This document shows, piece by piece, positions 15,497 to 22,892 of a stretch of DNA of 22,961 nt. Below the pieces are notes generated by a model that had not been told where the DNA came from, made no database searches, and saw only the letters and a list, made by a program, of their open reading frames with translations. Both the position numbers and the translations under genes were made by a program. The DNA comes from an uncultured Collinsella sp. GTDB taxonomy: Bacteria; Actinomycetota; Coriobacteriia; Coriobacteriales; Coriobacteriaceae. Position 1 is the first letter of the stretch. Every line of letters starts with the position of its first letter. The stretch lies in NCBI GenBank assembly GCA_958423535.1, contig CATZRJ010000031.1, forward strand, positions 1 to 22,961, given 5' to 3'.

Positions 15497-16274
15497 CGCG
15501 CTGCTTGAGCGCTTGGCGGCTCCGCCTGTACGTACCACGCAGGAGCGTTACCGCCACGAGCTCAAATATCTCATTAACGAGGGCGAGCACTCCGCGCTTG
15601 CCTGTCGCATGGCGCCGGTTTTTAAACTGGACAAGCATGCGCGGGCGGGTGGTTACACCATTCGCAGCCTGTATTTTGACGACTACTGCAACTCGGCCTA
15701 CGAGGAAAAAGACGCCGGCATTCTCATGCGCAAAAAGTATCGCGTGCGCATCTATAACGGCAGCGACAAGGTGATTAAGCTTGAGCGCAAAAAGAAGTAC
15801 GGCAGCTGGATCTACAAGGAGGACGCGCCGCTTACGCGCGGCGAGTTTGAGCAGATTTTGGCTGGCGACTACGGCTTTTTGCTGAGGAGCACCTATCCGC
15901 TCTGTCGCGAGTTCTACATCGAGTGCATCTGCAACATGATGCGCCCGCGGACCATCGTGGACTACGAGCGCGAGCCGTGGGTGATGGATGAGGGCACCGT
16001 GCGCATTACGTTTGACATGAACGTGCGTGCCGCGGTGGGAAGCTTCGATATCTTTGACGCGACGCTGCCCGCGCTGCCGGTCCTGGAGCCCGGCAAGCTG
16101 GTGATGGAGGTCAAGTTTACGGAGTTTTGCCCGCAGCTGGTGCGCGATATGGTGCCGCCGGGCGCGGCCGAGCTCACGGCTGTCTCCAAGTACTGCCTGT
16201 GTTACGAAAAGACCGCCTACCTGCGCGGATTTAATTACTGGGAATCGGATTTTGAGAACCGAGGGGATATTTAG
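15483..16274 (+). CDS. VTC-domain protein (polyphosphate polymerase-type tunnel fold)
   Basis: A 263-residue cytosolic protein that is essentially one VTC domain, the catalytic fold of yeast Vtc4 that makes polyphosphate from ATP. Expected tunnel residues are visible: RYRHELKY (21-29), R83/R87/R89 in MRKKYRVRIY, K99/E101/K103 in IKLERKK, RITFDMN, E209 and K211 in VMEVKF, and SK at 235-236. It may make polyphosphate or use the fold for another triphosphate reaction; bacterial roles are not settled. The start overlaps the cotH end by 14 bases, with GGAGG upstream. VTC, CotH and DUF4956 commonly occur together, so they probably form one functional unit. Confidence 0.85.
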   Translation: MRRASALLERLAAPPVRTTQERYRHELKYLINEGEHSALACRMAPVFKLDKHARAGGYTIRSLYFDDYCNSAYEEKDAGILMRKKYRVRIYNGSDKVIKLERKKKYGSWIYKEDAPLTRGEFEQILAGDYGFLLRSTYPLCREFYIECICNMMRPRTIVDYEREPWVMDEGTVRITFDMNVRAAVGSFDIFDATLPALPVLEPGKLVMEVKFTEFCPQLVRDMVPPGAAELTAVSKYCLCYEKTAYLRGFNYWESDFENRGDI

Positions 16275-16277
16275 ACC

Positions 16278-16943
16278 ATGAGCACCAGGGACTTTTTTAA
16301 GAACTCCGTCTTGGAGGCGTTTGGCCAGGTCGACCCTGCCAAGATTGGCCTGTCGCTGCTCGTGGCGCTCGCCATGGGCATCCTGATCTATTACGTGTAC
16401 AAGCGCTTTTTTACCGGCGTGGTGTATTCGCGTAGCTTTGCCGTGACGCTCGTGGGCATGTGCGTGCTCACCTGCATGGTCACGCTCGCGATCTCGACCA
16501 ACGTGGTTATCTCGCTCGGTATGGTCGGTGCTCTGTCTATCGTCCGCTATCGTACGGCGGTCAAGGACCCGCTCGACCTGCTGTATCTGTTTTGGGCCAT
16601 TACCACGGGCATTACGGCAGGTGCCGGCATGTATGCGCTCGTGGGGCTCACGGCAGTGGTGATCGTGGTGATGATTGCCGGCTTTGCGAGCCACCAAGAC
16701 AAGGCGCGCGTGTACATGATGGTCATTCACTACACGGGTCAGACCACTGGTGATGATATCGTGCGTGCATTTGGGCGCACCAAGTTCACCGTCAAGTCCA
16801 AGACCATGCGCGGCGACAAGGTCGAGATGGCCGTTGAGGTGTTCTCGGACGGTGTGGATATGCCCTATGCGGACGCCATCCGTGCGCTCGATGGCGTTGA
16901 GGACCTGACGCTCATCCAGTACAACGGCGAATATCACGGCTAA
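16278..16943 (+). CDS. DUF4956 membrane protein
   Basis: A 221-residue integral membrane protein with about four hydrophobic segments (25-42, 50-75, 80-95, 108-137) and a soluble, ferredoxin-like C-terminal domain (about 145-221). The conserved GMVGALSIVRYRTAVKDP stretch after the third segment is the DUF4956 signature. No reaction is known. It follows the VTC gene by three bases, with GAGGGG upstream, and is the last gene of the operon. Partnership with the VTC protein is inferred from the recurring pair. Confidence 0.85.
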   Translation: MSTRDFFKNSVLEAFGQVDPAKIGLSLLVALAMGILIYYVYKRFFTGVVYSRSFAVTLVGMCVLTCMVTLAISTNVVISLGMVGALSIVRYRTAVKDPLDLLYLFWAITTGITAGAGMYALVGLTAVVIVVMIAGFASHQDKARVYMMVIHYTGQTTGDDIVRAFGRTKFTVKSKTMRGDKVEMAVEVFSDGVDMPYADAIRALDGVEDLTLIQYNGEYHG

Positions 16944-16949
16944 CTATGT

Positions 16950-16973
16950 TCCGGCGTTCTAACGAACGCCGGA
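16950..16973. terminator. Hairpin at end of pel operon
   Basis: TCCGGCGTTC (16950-16959) pairs perfectly with GAACGCCGGA (16964-16973) across a TAAC loop, seven bases past the DUF4956 stop. There is no T-run, so it may be a weak or bidirectional terminator or an mRNA-stabilising end. Confidence 0.55.
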
Positions 16974-17144
16974 CCGCTCGACGCTGCGCGGGCATCTGCC
17001 GGGCGATCTGCCGCTCAAACCGTCGCTCGCGTACATAAAGTACGCTTTGCTCCTCTTTCGCGGCACCTCGCCACGACAGCTGCCCGCTCGCTGACGTATG
17101 CTCCACCTGGTGGACTGATTTTGCTCGCATGCCGTCTTCACGGG
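16974..17144. repeat. Intergenic segment with several small symmetric motifs
   Basis: This stretch has no convincing gene, although a minus-strand frame of 72 codons is open through it. It holds near-identical tandem 11-12-mers (GGGCATCTGCC / GGGCGATCTGCC, 16990-17012), an inverted repeat GCGTAC-ATAAA-GTACGC (17029-17045) and a palindrome TCCACC-T-GGTGGA (17102-17114). The density of symmetry suggests a dispersed intergenic element, but repetition elsewhere cannot be tested here. Confidence 0.35.
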
Positions 17145-17166
17145 TATCATGGTGAAAGCGATTTCA
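17121..17166 (+). promoter_or_regulatory. Candidate promoter and operator of the LacI regulator
   Basis: A -10 TATCAT (17145-17150) lies 18 bases from a weak -35 TTGCTC (17121-17126). Immediately downstream is TGAAAGCGATTTCA (17153-17166), which matches the two operators before the PTS gene at 12 of 14 positions. A repressor bound there would block its own transcription. Confidence 0.5.
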
Positions 17167-17181
17167 GCAAAAGGGGTGCTC

Positions 17182-18162
17182 GTGGTAAAGATGAAAGATG
17201 TGGCCGAGTTGGCCGGCGTTTCGAGCGCCGCCGTCTCGCGCTACCTCAACGGTGGCTACATATCGACGGACAAGGCCGAGCGCATTAAGCAGGCGATTGA
17301 GCTGACCGGATACGTGCGGTCCAGCCAGGCTCGCGCACTGCGCACCGGCTCCACCAAGCTCATCGGCGTCATCGTGCCTAAGATCAACTCGGAGTCCGTG
17401 AGCCGCATTACGGCGGGCATTGGCCAGGTGCTCGGTCACCGTGGCTACCAGATGCTGCTTGCCAACACCGACAATGCGGCCGATCGCGAGCTCGAATACC
17501 TCGATTTATTCCAAAACCACCCTGTCGATGGCATTGTGTTGGTGGCAACCATGATCACCGATGAGCACCGTCGCGCGATTGAGTCGTGCCGCGTGCCCAT
17601 CGTGCTGATCGGCCAGAATGTTGAGGGCGCGGCGTGCGTCTATCACGACGATTACGAGGCTGCCTTTGAGCTGGGTCATGCGCTTGCTGGCCGCGTGGAC
17701 GGCAAGATTGCCTATATTGGAGTTACCGAAGCGGACCGCGCTGCTGGTTATGACCGCCGTCGCGGTTTTGAGGCCGGCCTGCGCGCCGCGGGCGTGGCGC
17801 TTGATCCGAGCCTGATTCGCCAGGGGTCCTTTACGCTCGACTCGGGCTATGGCGCGGCCCGTGAGCTGCTTGCCGATAATCCCGATGTCTCGTTTATCGC
17901 GTGTGCGACCGACACCATGGCGGCGGGCGCGCTGCGTGCTATCGATGAGGTTCGCGGCATGGGCGAGGGCATACACCGCGTGAGCGGTTTTGGCGACAAC
18001 GCGTTTTTGCGCGCGCTGACGGGCGGCATTCCCACCGTGCATTATGGTTACCTGACCAGTGGCGTTGAGGCGACCAATATGTTGCTTAACACGCTCGATG
18101 GTGTGGAGGGGGAGAGTGGTCTCAAGACGCTCAAGCTCGGCCATCAGCTTATGAATGTCTAG
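17182..18162 (+). CDS. LacI-family transcriptional regulator of sucrose use
   Basis: A 326-residue repressor. Residues 3-50 are the LacI helix-turn-helix and hinge (MKDVAELAGVSSAAVSRYLN). The rest is a periplasmic-binding-protein-like sugar sensor ending in a normal core. The start chosen is GTG 17182, because AAGGGG sits five bases before it. The ATG three codons later is too far from that site, and the frame upstream of GTG has no ribosome binding site. It lies 183 bases before the sucrose PTS gene, so it probably represses that operon and itself through the shared 14-bp sites, released by a sucrose-derived sugar phosphate. The effector is inferred from the neighbours. It is comparable to ScrR/SacR. 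Confidence 0.88.
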   Translation: MVKMKDVAELAGVSSAAVSRYLNGGYISTDKAERIKQAIELTGYVRSSQARALRTGSTKLIGVIVPKINSESVSRITAGIGQVLGHRGYQMLLANTDNAADRELEYLDLFQNHPVDGIVLVATMITDEHRRAIESCRVPIVLIGQNVEGAACVYHDDYEAAFELGHALAGRVDGKIAYIGVTEADRAAGYDRRRGFEAGLRAAGVALDPSLIRQGSFTLDSGYGAARELLADNPDVSFIACATDTMAAGALRAIDEVRGMGEGIHRVSGFGDNAFLRALTGGIPTVHYGYLTSGVEATNMLLNTLDGVEGESGLKTLKLGHQLMNV

Positions 18163-18250
18163 GTTTTGGGCACGTCTGCCTGCCTCTGAGTCGCCTGTTT
18201 ATGCTTTAAAACTACCTTTCGCCGGCTATTTCCTACCGTTCACCCTACTA

Positions 18251-18290
18251 TGAAAACGATTACATGCATATGAAACTGAAAACGATTACA
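18251..18290 (+). promoter_or_regulatory. Twin LacI-type operators upstream of sucrose PTS
   Basis: Two identical copies of TGAAAACGATTACA (18251-18264 and 18277-18290) occur as direct repeats with starts 26 bases apart. The central CG and near-palindromic arms are typical of LacI-family sites. They also fit the CcpA cre consensus, so global catabolite control is possible. A TACTAT (18246-18251) next to the first copy could be the -10, but no good -35 is seen. Confidence 0.7.
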
Positions 18291-18345
18291 GTGTAAGTGT
18301 CAAAGATGCCGGGTGCACATGTGCCCGTTGAAGGAAAGGGAAGTC

Positions 18346-19746
18346 ATGGACTACCGCAAATCAGCCCAAGAGGTGCTCGACAACATCGGTGGCGCCGACA
18401 ACGTTGTTTCGGCCGCGCACTGCGCCACTCGCCTGCGCCTGGTGATTGCCGATAACACTAAGGTTAACAAGGAGGCCATCGAGAATGTCGATGGCGCTAA
18501 GGGCGTCTTTGAGGCCCAGGGCCAGCTGCAGATTATTTTTGGCACCGGCACCGTCAACAAGGTCTACGAAGAGTTCATCGCGCTCAGCGGCGTCGAGGCT
18601 GCCACCAAGGCCGAGGTCAAGGAGGCCGCGGCGCAGCAGCAGAACATCTTTATGCGTGCCATTAAGGTGCTCGGCGACGTCTTTGTCCCCATCATCCCCG
18701 CCATCGTGGCTTCGGGCCTGCTGCTGGGCATTATGAGCGCCCTCAACTTTATGGCCTCCAACGGCTTTATCGCGCTCGACACCAATAACTTTATCTATAA
18801 GATCGCCGACCTGGTCTCGGGAACGTCCTTTGGCATTCTGCAGATCCTGATCGGCTACTCCGCCGCCAAGGCCTTTGGCGCCAACCCGTACCTGGGTGCC
18901 GTCGTCGGCGGTGCGTTTATCAACTCCTCGCTGCAGAGCGCCTACACGGTTGCCTCCGAGGGCGTTCAGACCATGGTCAACGTCATTCCCGGCGTGTACA
19001 GCTTTGAGTGGGTCGGCTATCAGGGCCATGTGATCCCCATCGTTATCGCCTGCGCCATTCTGGCCTTCCTTGAGAAGCGCCTGCACAAGATCGTTCCCGA
19101 GATGTTCGACCTCTTTGTGACCCCGCTCGTCTCGGTGTTCGTGACCGTGCTCGTGACGCTCGTTGCCGTCGGCCCCATCTTTGTCTGGGCCGAGAACGCC
19201 ATCCTCGGTCTGATCCAGGCCCTACTGACCCTGCCCTTCGGCATCGGTTCCTTTATCGTCGGCCTGTTCTATGCCCCCACGGTCGTTACCGGTATCCACC
19301 AGATGTACACCGCCATCGACCTGGGCCAGCTCGCTCAGTACGGCGTGACCTATTGGCTGCCCATCGCCAGTGCCGCCAACATCGCCCAGGGTGGCGCCGC
19401 GCTCGCCGTTGCCTTTAAGACCCGCGATGCCAAGATCAAGGGTCTGGCGCTTCCTTCGGCCCTGTCCGCCTTCATGGGCATTACCGAGCCTGCTATCTTT
19501 GGTGTGAACCTGCGCTTCTTTAAGCCCTTCATCGCCGGTTGCATCGGCGGTGGCTGCGGCGCCCTGGTCTGCGCGCTCACTTCGCTGGCTGCCTCCGGTA
19601 CGGGCGTTACCGGTATCTTCGGTATCCTGCTGTGCCTGGCCCAGCCCGTGCAGTACGCGATCATGTTTGCGGTCGCCGCGCTGGTTTCCTTTGGCGTCTC
19701 GTTTGTCCTGTACAAGGACGAGCCCAAGGCTTCCGAGCAGGCCTAA
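18346..19746 (+). CDS. scrA: Sucrose-specific PTS transporter, EIIBC
   Basis: A 466-residue PTS permease that takes up sucrose and phosphorylates it to sucrose-6-phosphate. Residues 1 to about 85 are the EIIB domain with phospho-acceptor Cys26 in AAHCATRLR. A linker to about 100 leads to an EIIC domain with around ten membrane segments, TGIHQM (315-320) and the conserved GITEP (378-382). There is no EIIA domain, so phosphate must come from an EIIA elsewhere, as in B. subtilis SacP. The start at 18346 has AAGGAAAGGGAAG before it; the upstream ATG at 18313 has no site. Sucrose specificity rests on the GH32 gene next to it; a related glucoside such as trehalose is less likely. Confidence 0.88.
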   Translation: MDYRKSAQEVLDNIGGADNVVSAAHCATRLRLVIADNTKVNKEAIENVDGAKGVFEAQGQLQIIFGTGTVNKVYEEFIALSGVEAATKAEVKEAAAQQQNIFMRAIKVLGDVFVPIIPAIVASGLLLGIMSALNFMASNGFIALDTNNFIYKIADLVSGTSFGILQILIGYSAAKAFGANPYLGAVVGGAFINSSLQSAYTVASEGVQTMVNVIPGVYSFEWVGYQGHVIPIVIACAILAFLEKRLHKIVPEMFDLFVTPLVSVFVTVLVTLVAVGPIFVWAENAILGLIQALLTLPFGIGSFIVGLFYAPTVVTGIHQMYTAIDLGQLAQYGVTYWLPIASAANIAQGGAALAVAFKTRDAKIKGLALPSALSAFMGITEPAIFGVNLRFFKPFIAGCIGGGCGALVCALTSLAASGTGVTGIFGILLCLAQPVQYAIMFAVAALVSFGVSFVLYKDEPKASEQA

Positions 19747-19766
19747 GAGCTTTTGATTGAGGGGAT

Positions 19767-19791
19767 GCCCGCGGGTTGTATGCTCGCGGGC
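19767..19791 (+). terminator. Hairpin between PTS and sucrose hydrolase genes
   Basis: GCCCGCG (19767-19773) pairs with CGCGGGC (19785-19791) over an 11-base loop, followed by GTTTCCC. With its weak T-tail it could lower transcription into the hydrolase gene, giving more transporter than enzyme, or simply mark an mRNA end. Confidence 0.45.
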
Positions 19792-19853
19792 GTTTCCCGT
19801 ATCTGGTGTCGATCTCTGGCGCCTTGTTACTTTCGATCCGTTAGGACTTTGAT

Positions 19854-21392
19854 ATGTCTAATGCACTTGGTCGCGATCTTGCAAAGTTGGTTGCCGCTGT
19901 TGACGCTGCCGCCTCTGAGTGCGGTCATGGCGCGTATGGCCAGCGATTCCATATTATGCCGCCGGCGGGTTGGCTCAACGACCCCAACGGTCTTTGCCAA
20001 GCGGGCGGCGTGTTTCACGCTTATTTTCAATATGCGCCCTTTGATGTCGAGGGTGGCGTTAAGGTCTGGGGCCATGCGACGAGTCGCGATCTTATGACGT
20101 GGGACTACGTTGGCGCCCCACTGTTGCCCGACGAGCCGTTCGATTGCCATGGCGTGTATTCGGGCTCCGCGCTTGCCGAAGACGGTCGCATTCGCGTGCT
20201 CTATACGGGCAACGTTAAGCTTTCCGATGCTGACGGTACGTACGACTACGTCAATACCGGCCGTCGTGCCGATACTGTCTATGTCGAGAGCGTTGATGGC
20301 CTTGCCGGTCGGGAGTTCAACCAAAAGCGCGTGGTGCTGGCGTCCGAGGATTATCCCGAGGATTTGACCTGCCACGTGCGCGATCCCAAGGTGTGGCGTG
20401 ACGCGGACGGGCGTTATCACATGGTGCTGGGCGCCCGTCGTCGCGTGGATGGTCCGCATGTCGATAGTCGATTTTGTGCTATGCACGGCGAGGGCGCCGG
20501 TCGCGATGTGGGCGAGATCTTGGTGTATGGCTCGGCCGATATGCTGAGCTGGGAGCTCGAGGGCCGTGTGTCTACGCCCGAGCGTTTTGGCTTTATGTGG
20601 GAATGCCCTGGCTATATTGAGCTCGATGCGAATGGCGATACCGCTGCATTTTTGTCGTTCTCGCCCCAGGGCCTCGAGGGCGGCCGTTGGGACCGCGGCA
20701 ACGTATACGCCGCTGGCTACATGCCTGTAACGGGCGACATTACGGGTGGCAAGGACGCTTATGAGCTGGGCGAGTTCCGCCTGTGGGACGCCGGTTTTGA
20801 CTTCTATGCTCCGCAGGAGTTCACGGCCGAGGACGGTCGCCACATTCTGATCGGCTGGATGGGCATGCCCGATGAGCCGACCTATGGCAACGCACCCACC
20901 GTGGTGTGCGGCTGGCAGCACTGCATGACGGTGCCGCGCGAGCTTACGGCCGGTGACGGCGGCGTGGTGCTGCAGCAACCGGCGCGTGAGATCGAGCGCC
21001 ATTATGCCTCGGTGCGTGTGGGGGAGGGCTCGTTGGAGGTTGCCGGCGATACCTGCTTTGACGTTATTTCTAGCGGTATCGACGGCGCATTTACCGCGAC
21101 CGTTGATGGCGAGCTGAAGCTGGCGTTTGTGCCCGCCGAGGGCGAGCTGCCCGCGCGCTTTGAGATGCGATTTACCGATGAGGGTCGCGCTTCTGCCGGC
21201 TGCGGTCGTACTGTGCGTTGGGAGCCCGTCGAGGAGGTTCGTAACGTGCGCATTGTCGGCGATGTCTCGTCGGTCGAGGTGTTTGTGAACGATGGCGCGC
21301 TCGTGTTCTCGACGCGCATCTATCCTGAGGCCTATGGCGTGACCGTTGACGCCCCGGGTGCGAGCGTGAACTACCATACGCTCAGCATCTAG
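19854..21392 (+). CDS. scrB: Sucrose-6-phosphate hydrolase, GH32
   Basis: A 512-residue cytosolic beta-fructosidase that splits sucrose-6-phosphate into glucose-6-phosphate and fructose. All three GH32 motifs are present: nucleophile Asp43 in WLNDPNG, transition-state stabiliser Asp177 in RDP, and acid/base Glu250 in WECPGY. The five-blade propeller (about 30-340) is followed by a C-terminal beta-sandwich with SSVEVFVNDG near the end. There is no signal peptide, which fits an intracellular enzyme fed by the PTS. The ribosome binding site (TTAGGAC) is only fair. It lies 107 bases downstream of the PTS gene with a hairpin between. Invertase or levanase activity is possible but less likely in this context. 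Confidence 0.93.
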   Translation: MSNALGRDLAKLVAAVDAAASECGHGAYGQRFHIMPPAGWLNDPNGLCQAGGVFHAYFQYAPFDVEGGVKVWGHATSRDLMTWDYVGAPLLPDEPFDCHGVYSGSALAEDGRIRVLYTGNVKLSDADGTYDYVNTGRRADTVYVESVDGLAGREFNQKRVVLASEDYPEDLTCHVRDPKVWRDADGRYHMVLGARRRVDGPHVDSRFCAMHGEGAGRDVGEILVYGSADMLSWELEGRVSTPERFGFMWECPGYIELDANGDTAAFLSFSPQGLEGGRWDRGNVYAAGYMPVTGDITGGKDAYELGEFRLWDAGFDFYAPQEFTAEDGRHILIGWMGMPDEPTYGNAPTVVCGWQHCMTVPRELTAGDGGVVLQQPAREIERHYASVRVGEGSLEVAGDTCFDVISSGIDGAFTATVDGELKLAFVPAEGELPARFEMRFTDEGRASAGCGRTVRWEPVEEVRNVRIVGDVSSVEVFVNDGALVFSTRIYPEAYGVTVDAPGASVNYHTLSI

Positions 21393-21414
21393 GCGATTCA
21401 TCGCATATCGGCGC

Positions 21415-21420
21415 TATACT
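21415..21420 (+). promoter_or_regulatory. Candidate -10 element
   Basis: TATACT matches the -10 consensus at five of six positions, but no clear -35 is seen. If used, the transcript would first cross the strong hairpin at 21431-21461 before reaching the gene at 21488. Confidence 0.25.
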
Positions 21421-21430
21421 GCAGCCGTTG

Positions 21431-21470
21431 CCCACGATGCGGGGAACACCCGCATCGTGGGTTTTTGTTT
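21431..21470 (+). terminator. Rho-independent terminator after scrB
   Basis: CCCACGATGCGGG (21431-21443) pairs perfectly with CCCGCATCGTGGG (21449-21461) over a GAACA loop and is followed by TTTTTGTTT. This is the best terminator in the window. It ends the sucrose transcript and lies 18 bases before the next gene. Confidence 0.9.
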
Positions 21471-21487
21471 TGAAGGGACGGTGCCGT

Positions 21488-22477
21488 ATGGGCGTACAGC
21501 AGCTAGAAGAGGTCTGGGCTTTGAGGGCCGGCGCGCGTGAGGCGCGACTGGTTGCGGCCCCGCATGTGCCGGCGGCGCTGTCGCAGCTGGGGATTGTGCG
21601 TCCCGGTGATCGCCTGGTTGCCTTTGCGGACGACTTTGCCGATGCGTTTGCGCACGGCTTTGAAGCCTGCGACGTGGCTATGGTGGGTGAGCCGTCGGTT
21701 GCATCGTTTGCTGCTGCGTCCGAGGGCTTTGATACTTCGTTTGATGCCGAGGGACCGCATCTGTGGTGGTTCGTCAACTCTATCGGCGGGTTTGGTCTGC
21801 GCGTCCCCGATCTTCGTGCGTTAGGTCGCGCTGCGCGTGAGGCCCATGCGCTGCTGGTGGTGGATAACACCGTGGCGTCGGCTTTTGGCTGCGATCCGCT
21901 GCGGCTGGGTGCTGCGCTGTCGCTCGAGGCGCTCGACCGCGTGTGTGCCGGTGATGCTTCACGCAAGTTGGTTGCCGTATCGGTGGCGCGCTCGCAGCTC
22001 AAGCGCCATCGTGTGGATGCCGCTGCCGAGTGCGCGCATGCGTTGTTTGCAAGCTGCGGTGCTTTGGCACTCGAACTTTCTACCGAGGAGGCCGGTGTGC
22101 TGGAGCGCGGGCTTTCCTCGTTTAACACCCGCATACAGGCGCATTTCGACCGCGCCCGTGCGCTGGCCGAGTACTTGGCTGCGAACGAGATGGTGCGCAA
22201 CGTGCGCTATCCCGGGCTGAGCTCGCATCCCGACCATGCGGTTGCAACGGGAATCCTCGAGCACGGCTTTGGTCCGGCAGTTGAGTTTGACCTTATCGAG
22301 CGCAGTGCGGATGATCTGTTCGATACTTTGCCGGGGGAGTTTCGCACATCGCCCGCCGGCGGCGCAACGACGCGTCTTTCAGCCCCACGTGGCAAGCAGG
22401 GGAGCACCATCCGCCTCTTCGCCGGTACCGACGACCCCTTGATCGTGGCTGCCACCCTCGATAATGCCCTCCGATGA
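21488..22477 (+). CDS. Divergent Cys/Met-metabolism PLP-enzyme-like protein
   Basis: A 329-residue protein resembling fold-type I PLP enzymes of the cystathionine gamma-synthase group. Visible family features are the cofactor-contact LLVVDNT (Asp126), the helix LSSFNTRIQAHFDRARALAEYLA followed by VRNVRYPGL, and a C-terminal region with GSTIRLFAGTDD in place of the usual R(L/I)SxGxED. It is shorter than the usual 380-400 residues. The N-terminal substrate/PLP loop (YxRxxNPT and the SGMAA motif) is absent, and the SxTK motif with the Schiff-base Lys is not recognisable; K172 in SQLKRHR is the only nearby candidate. It may be a degenerate or non-catalytic homologue. The start at 21488 is the first ATG after the terminator, with AAGGGA upstream at long spacing. 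Confidence 0.65.
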   Translation: MGVQQLEEVWALRAGAREARLVAAPHVPAALSQLGIVRPGDRLVAFADDFADAFAHGFEACDVAMVGEPSVASFAAASEGFDTSFDAEGPHLWWFVNSIGGFGLRVPDLRALGRAAREAHALLVVDNTVASAFGCDPLRLGAALSLEALDRVCAGDASRKLVAVSVARSQLKRHRVDAAAECAHALFASCGALALELSTEEAGVLERGLSSFNTRIQAHFDRARALAEYLAANEMVRNVRYPGLSSHPDHAVATGILEHGFGPAVEFDLIERSADDLFDTLPGEFRTSPAGGATTRLSAPRGKQGSTIRLFAGTDDPLIVAATLDNALR

Positions 22478-22506
22478 TTTTTCTGGGAAGGGGATTAAAA
22501 AATCAT
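22474..22506. repeat. AT-rich inverted repeat at gene end
   Basis: ATGATTTTT (22474-22482) and AAAAATCAT (22498-22506) are perfect complements with a 15-base spacer. The left arm contains the TGA stop of the PLP-like gene. It could work as a convergent weak terminator between the two facing genes or as a protein site. Confidence 0.4.
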
Positions 22507-22547
22507 CTATGGTGACCGACCAGCTAAAAAGCCCCGTCCCAAATTGG

Positions 22548-22892
22548 CTACTCTTTGATGCTGGCGATCAGGTCGTTTGCTTTGTTGGCGATGACGTTGT
22601 TGATGTCGGCCTGCAGCTCCTCGTAGACCGCTACGGCTCGCTCGCCGGCGGGGGTGAGCGTGGATCCGCGGGCGCCGTCTCGCTCGATGAGCTTGCAGCC
22701 CAGCTGGCCTTCGGCTTCGTTTACAATGCGCCAGGCCTTGGAATATGCCATGCCCATGCTCTTTGCGGCACGGTTGAGCGAGTGCTCGCGGGCGATACCT
22801 TGCAGCAGCAAGACGCAGCCGTGGCCGAAGACGCCCGGCAAATCCTTGTCGCACGCTTGAATGACCAACTTTGCCGTCGTCTTGTACTCCAT
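22548..22892 (-). CDS. ModE/LysR-type winged-helix DNA-binding protein
   Basis: A 114-residue protein consisting of little more than a winged helix-turn-helix (about residues 35-90). LNRAAKSMGMAYSKAWRIVNEAE is the recognition part and LTPAGERAV the wing/helix that follows, as in the N-terminal domain of ModE. There is no molybdate-binding (MOP) or LysR effector domain, so it resembles the stand-alone ModE-N proteins often found near molybdenum or metal genes. None is visible here, as the upstream neighbour lies beyond the window. The start ATG has GGGGAGACGCGGAGC upstream. Its gene faces the PLP-like gene. Just beyond its stop the minus strand reads GGGGCTTTTT, a T-tract that may end its transcript, although the stem before it (AGCC/GGCT) is only four pairs. 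Confidence 0.8.
   Translation of the reverse strand: MEYKTTAKLVIQACDKDLPGVFGHGCVLLLQGIAREHSLNRAAKSMGMAYSKAWRIVNEAEGQLGCKLIERDGARGSTLTPAGERAVAVYEELQADINNVIANKANDLIASIKE

Noticed and set aside
13598..16937. Long minus-strand frames (465 and 550 codons) opposite cotH, VTC and DUF4956
   Set aside because: They lie opposite genes with clear family motifs and have the His/Arg-rich make-up of antisense shadows in high-GC DNA.
19827..21401. 524-codon minus-strand frame opposite scrB
   Set aside because: The plus strand has all three GH32 catalytic motifs; the minus frame shows no family feature.
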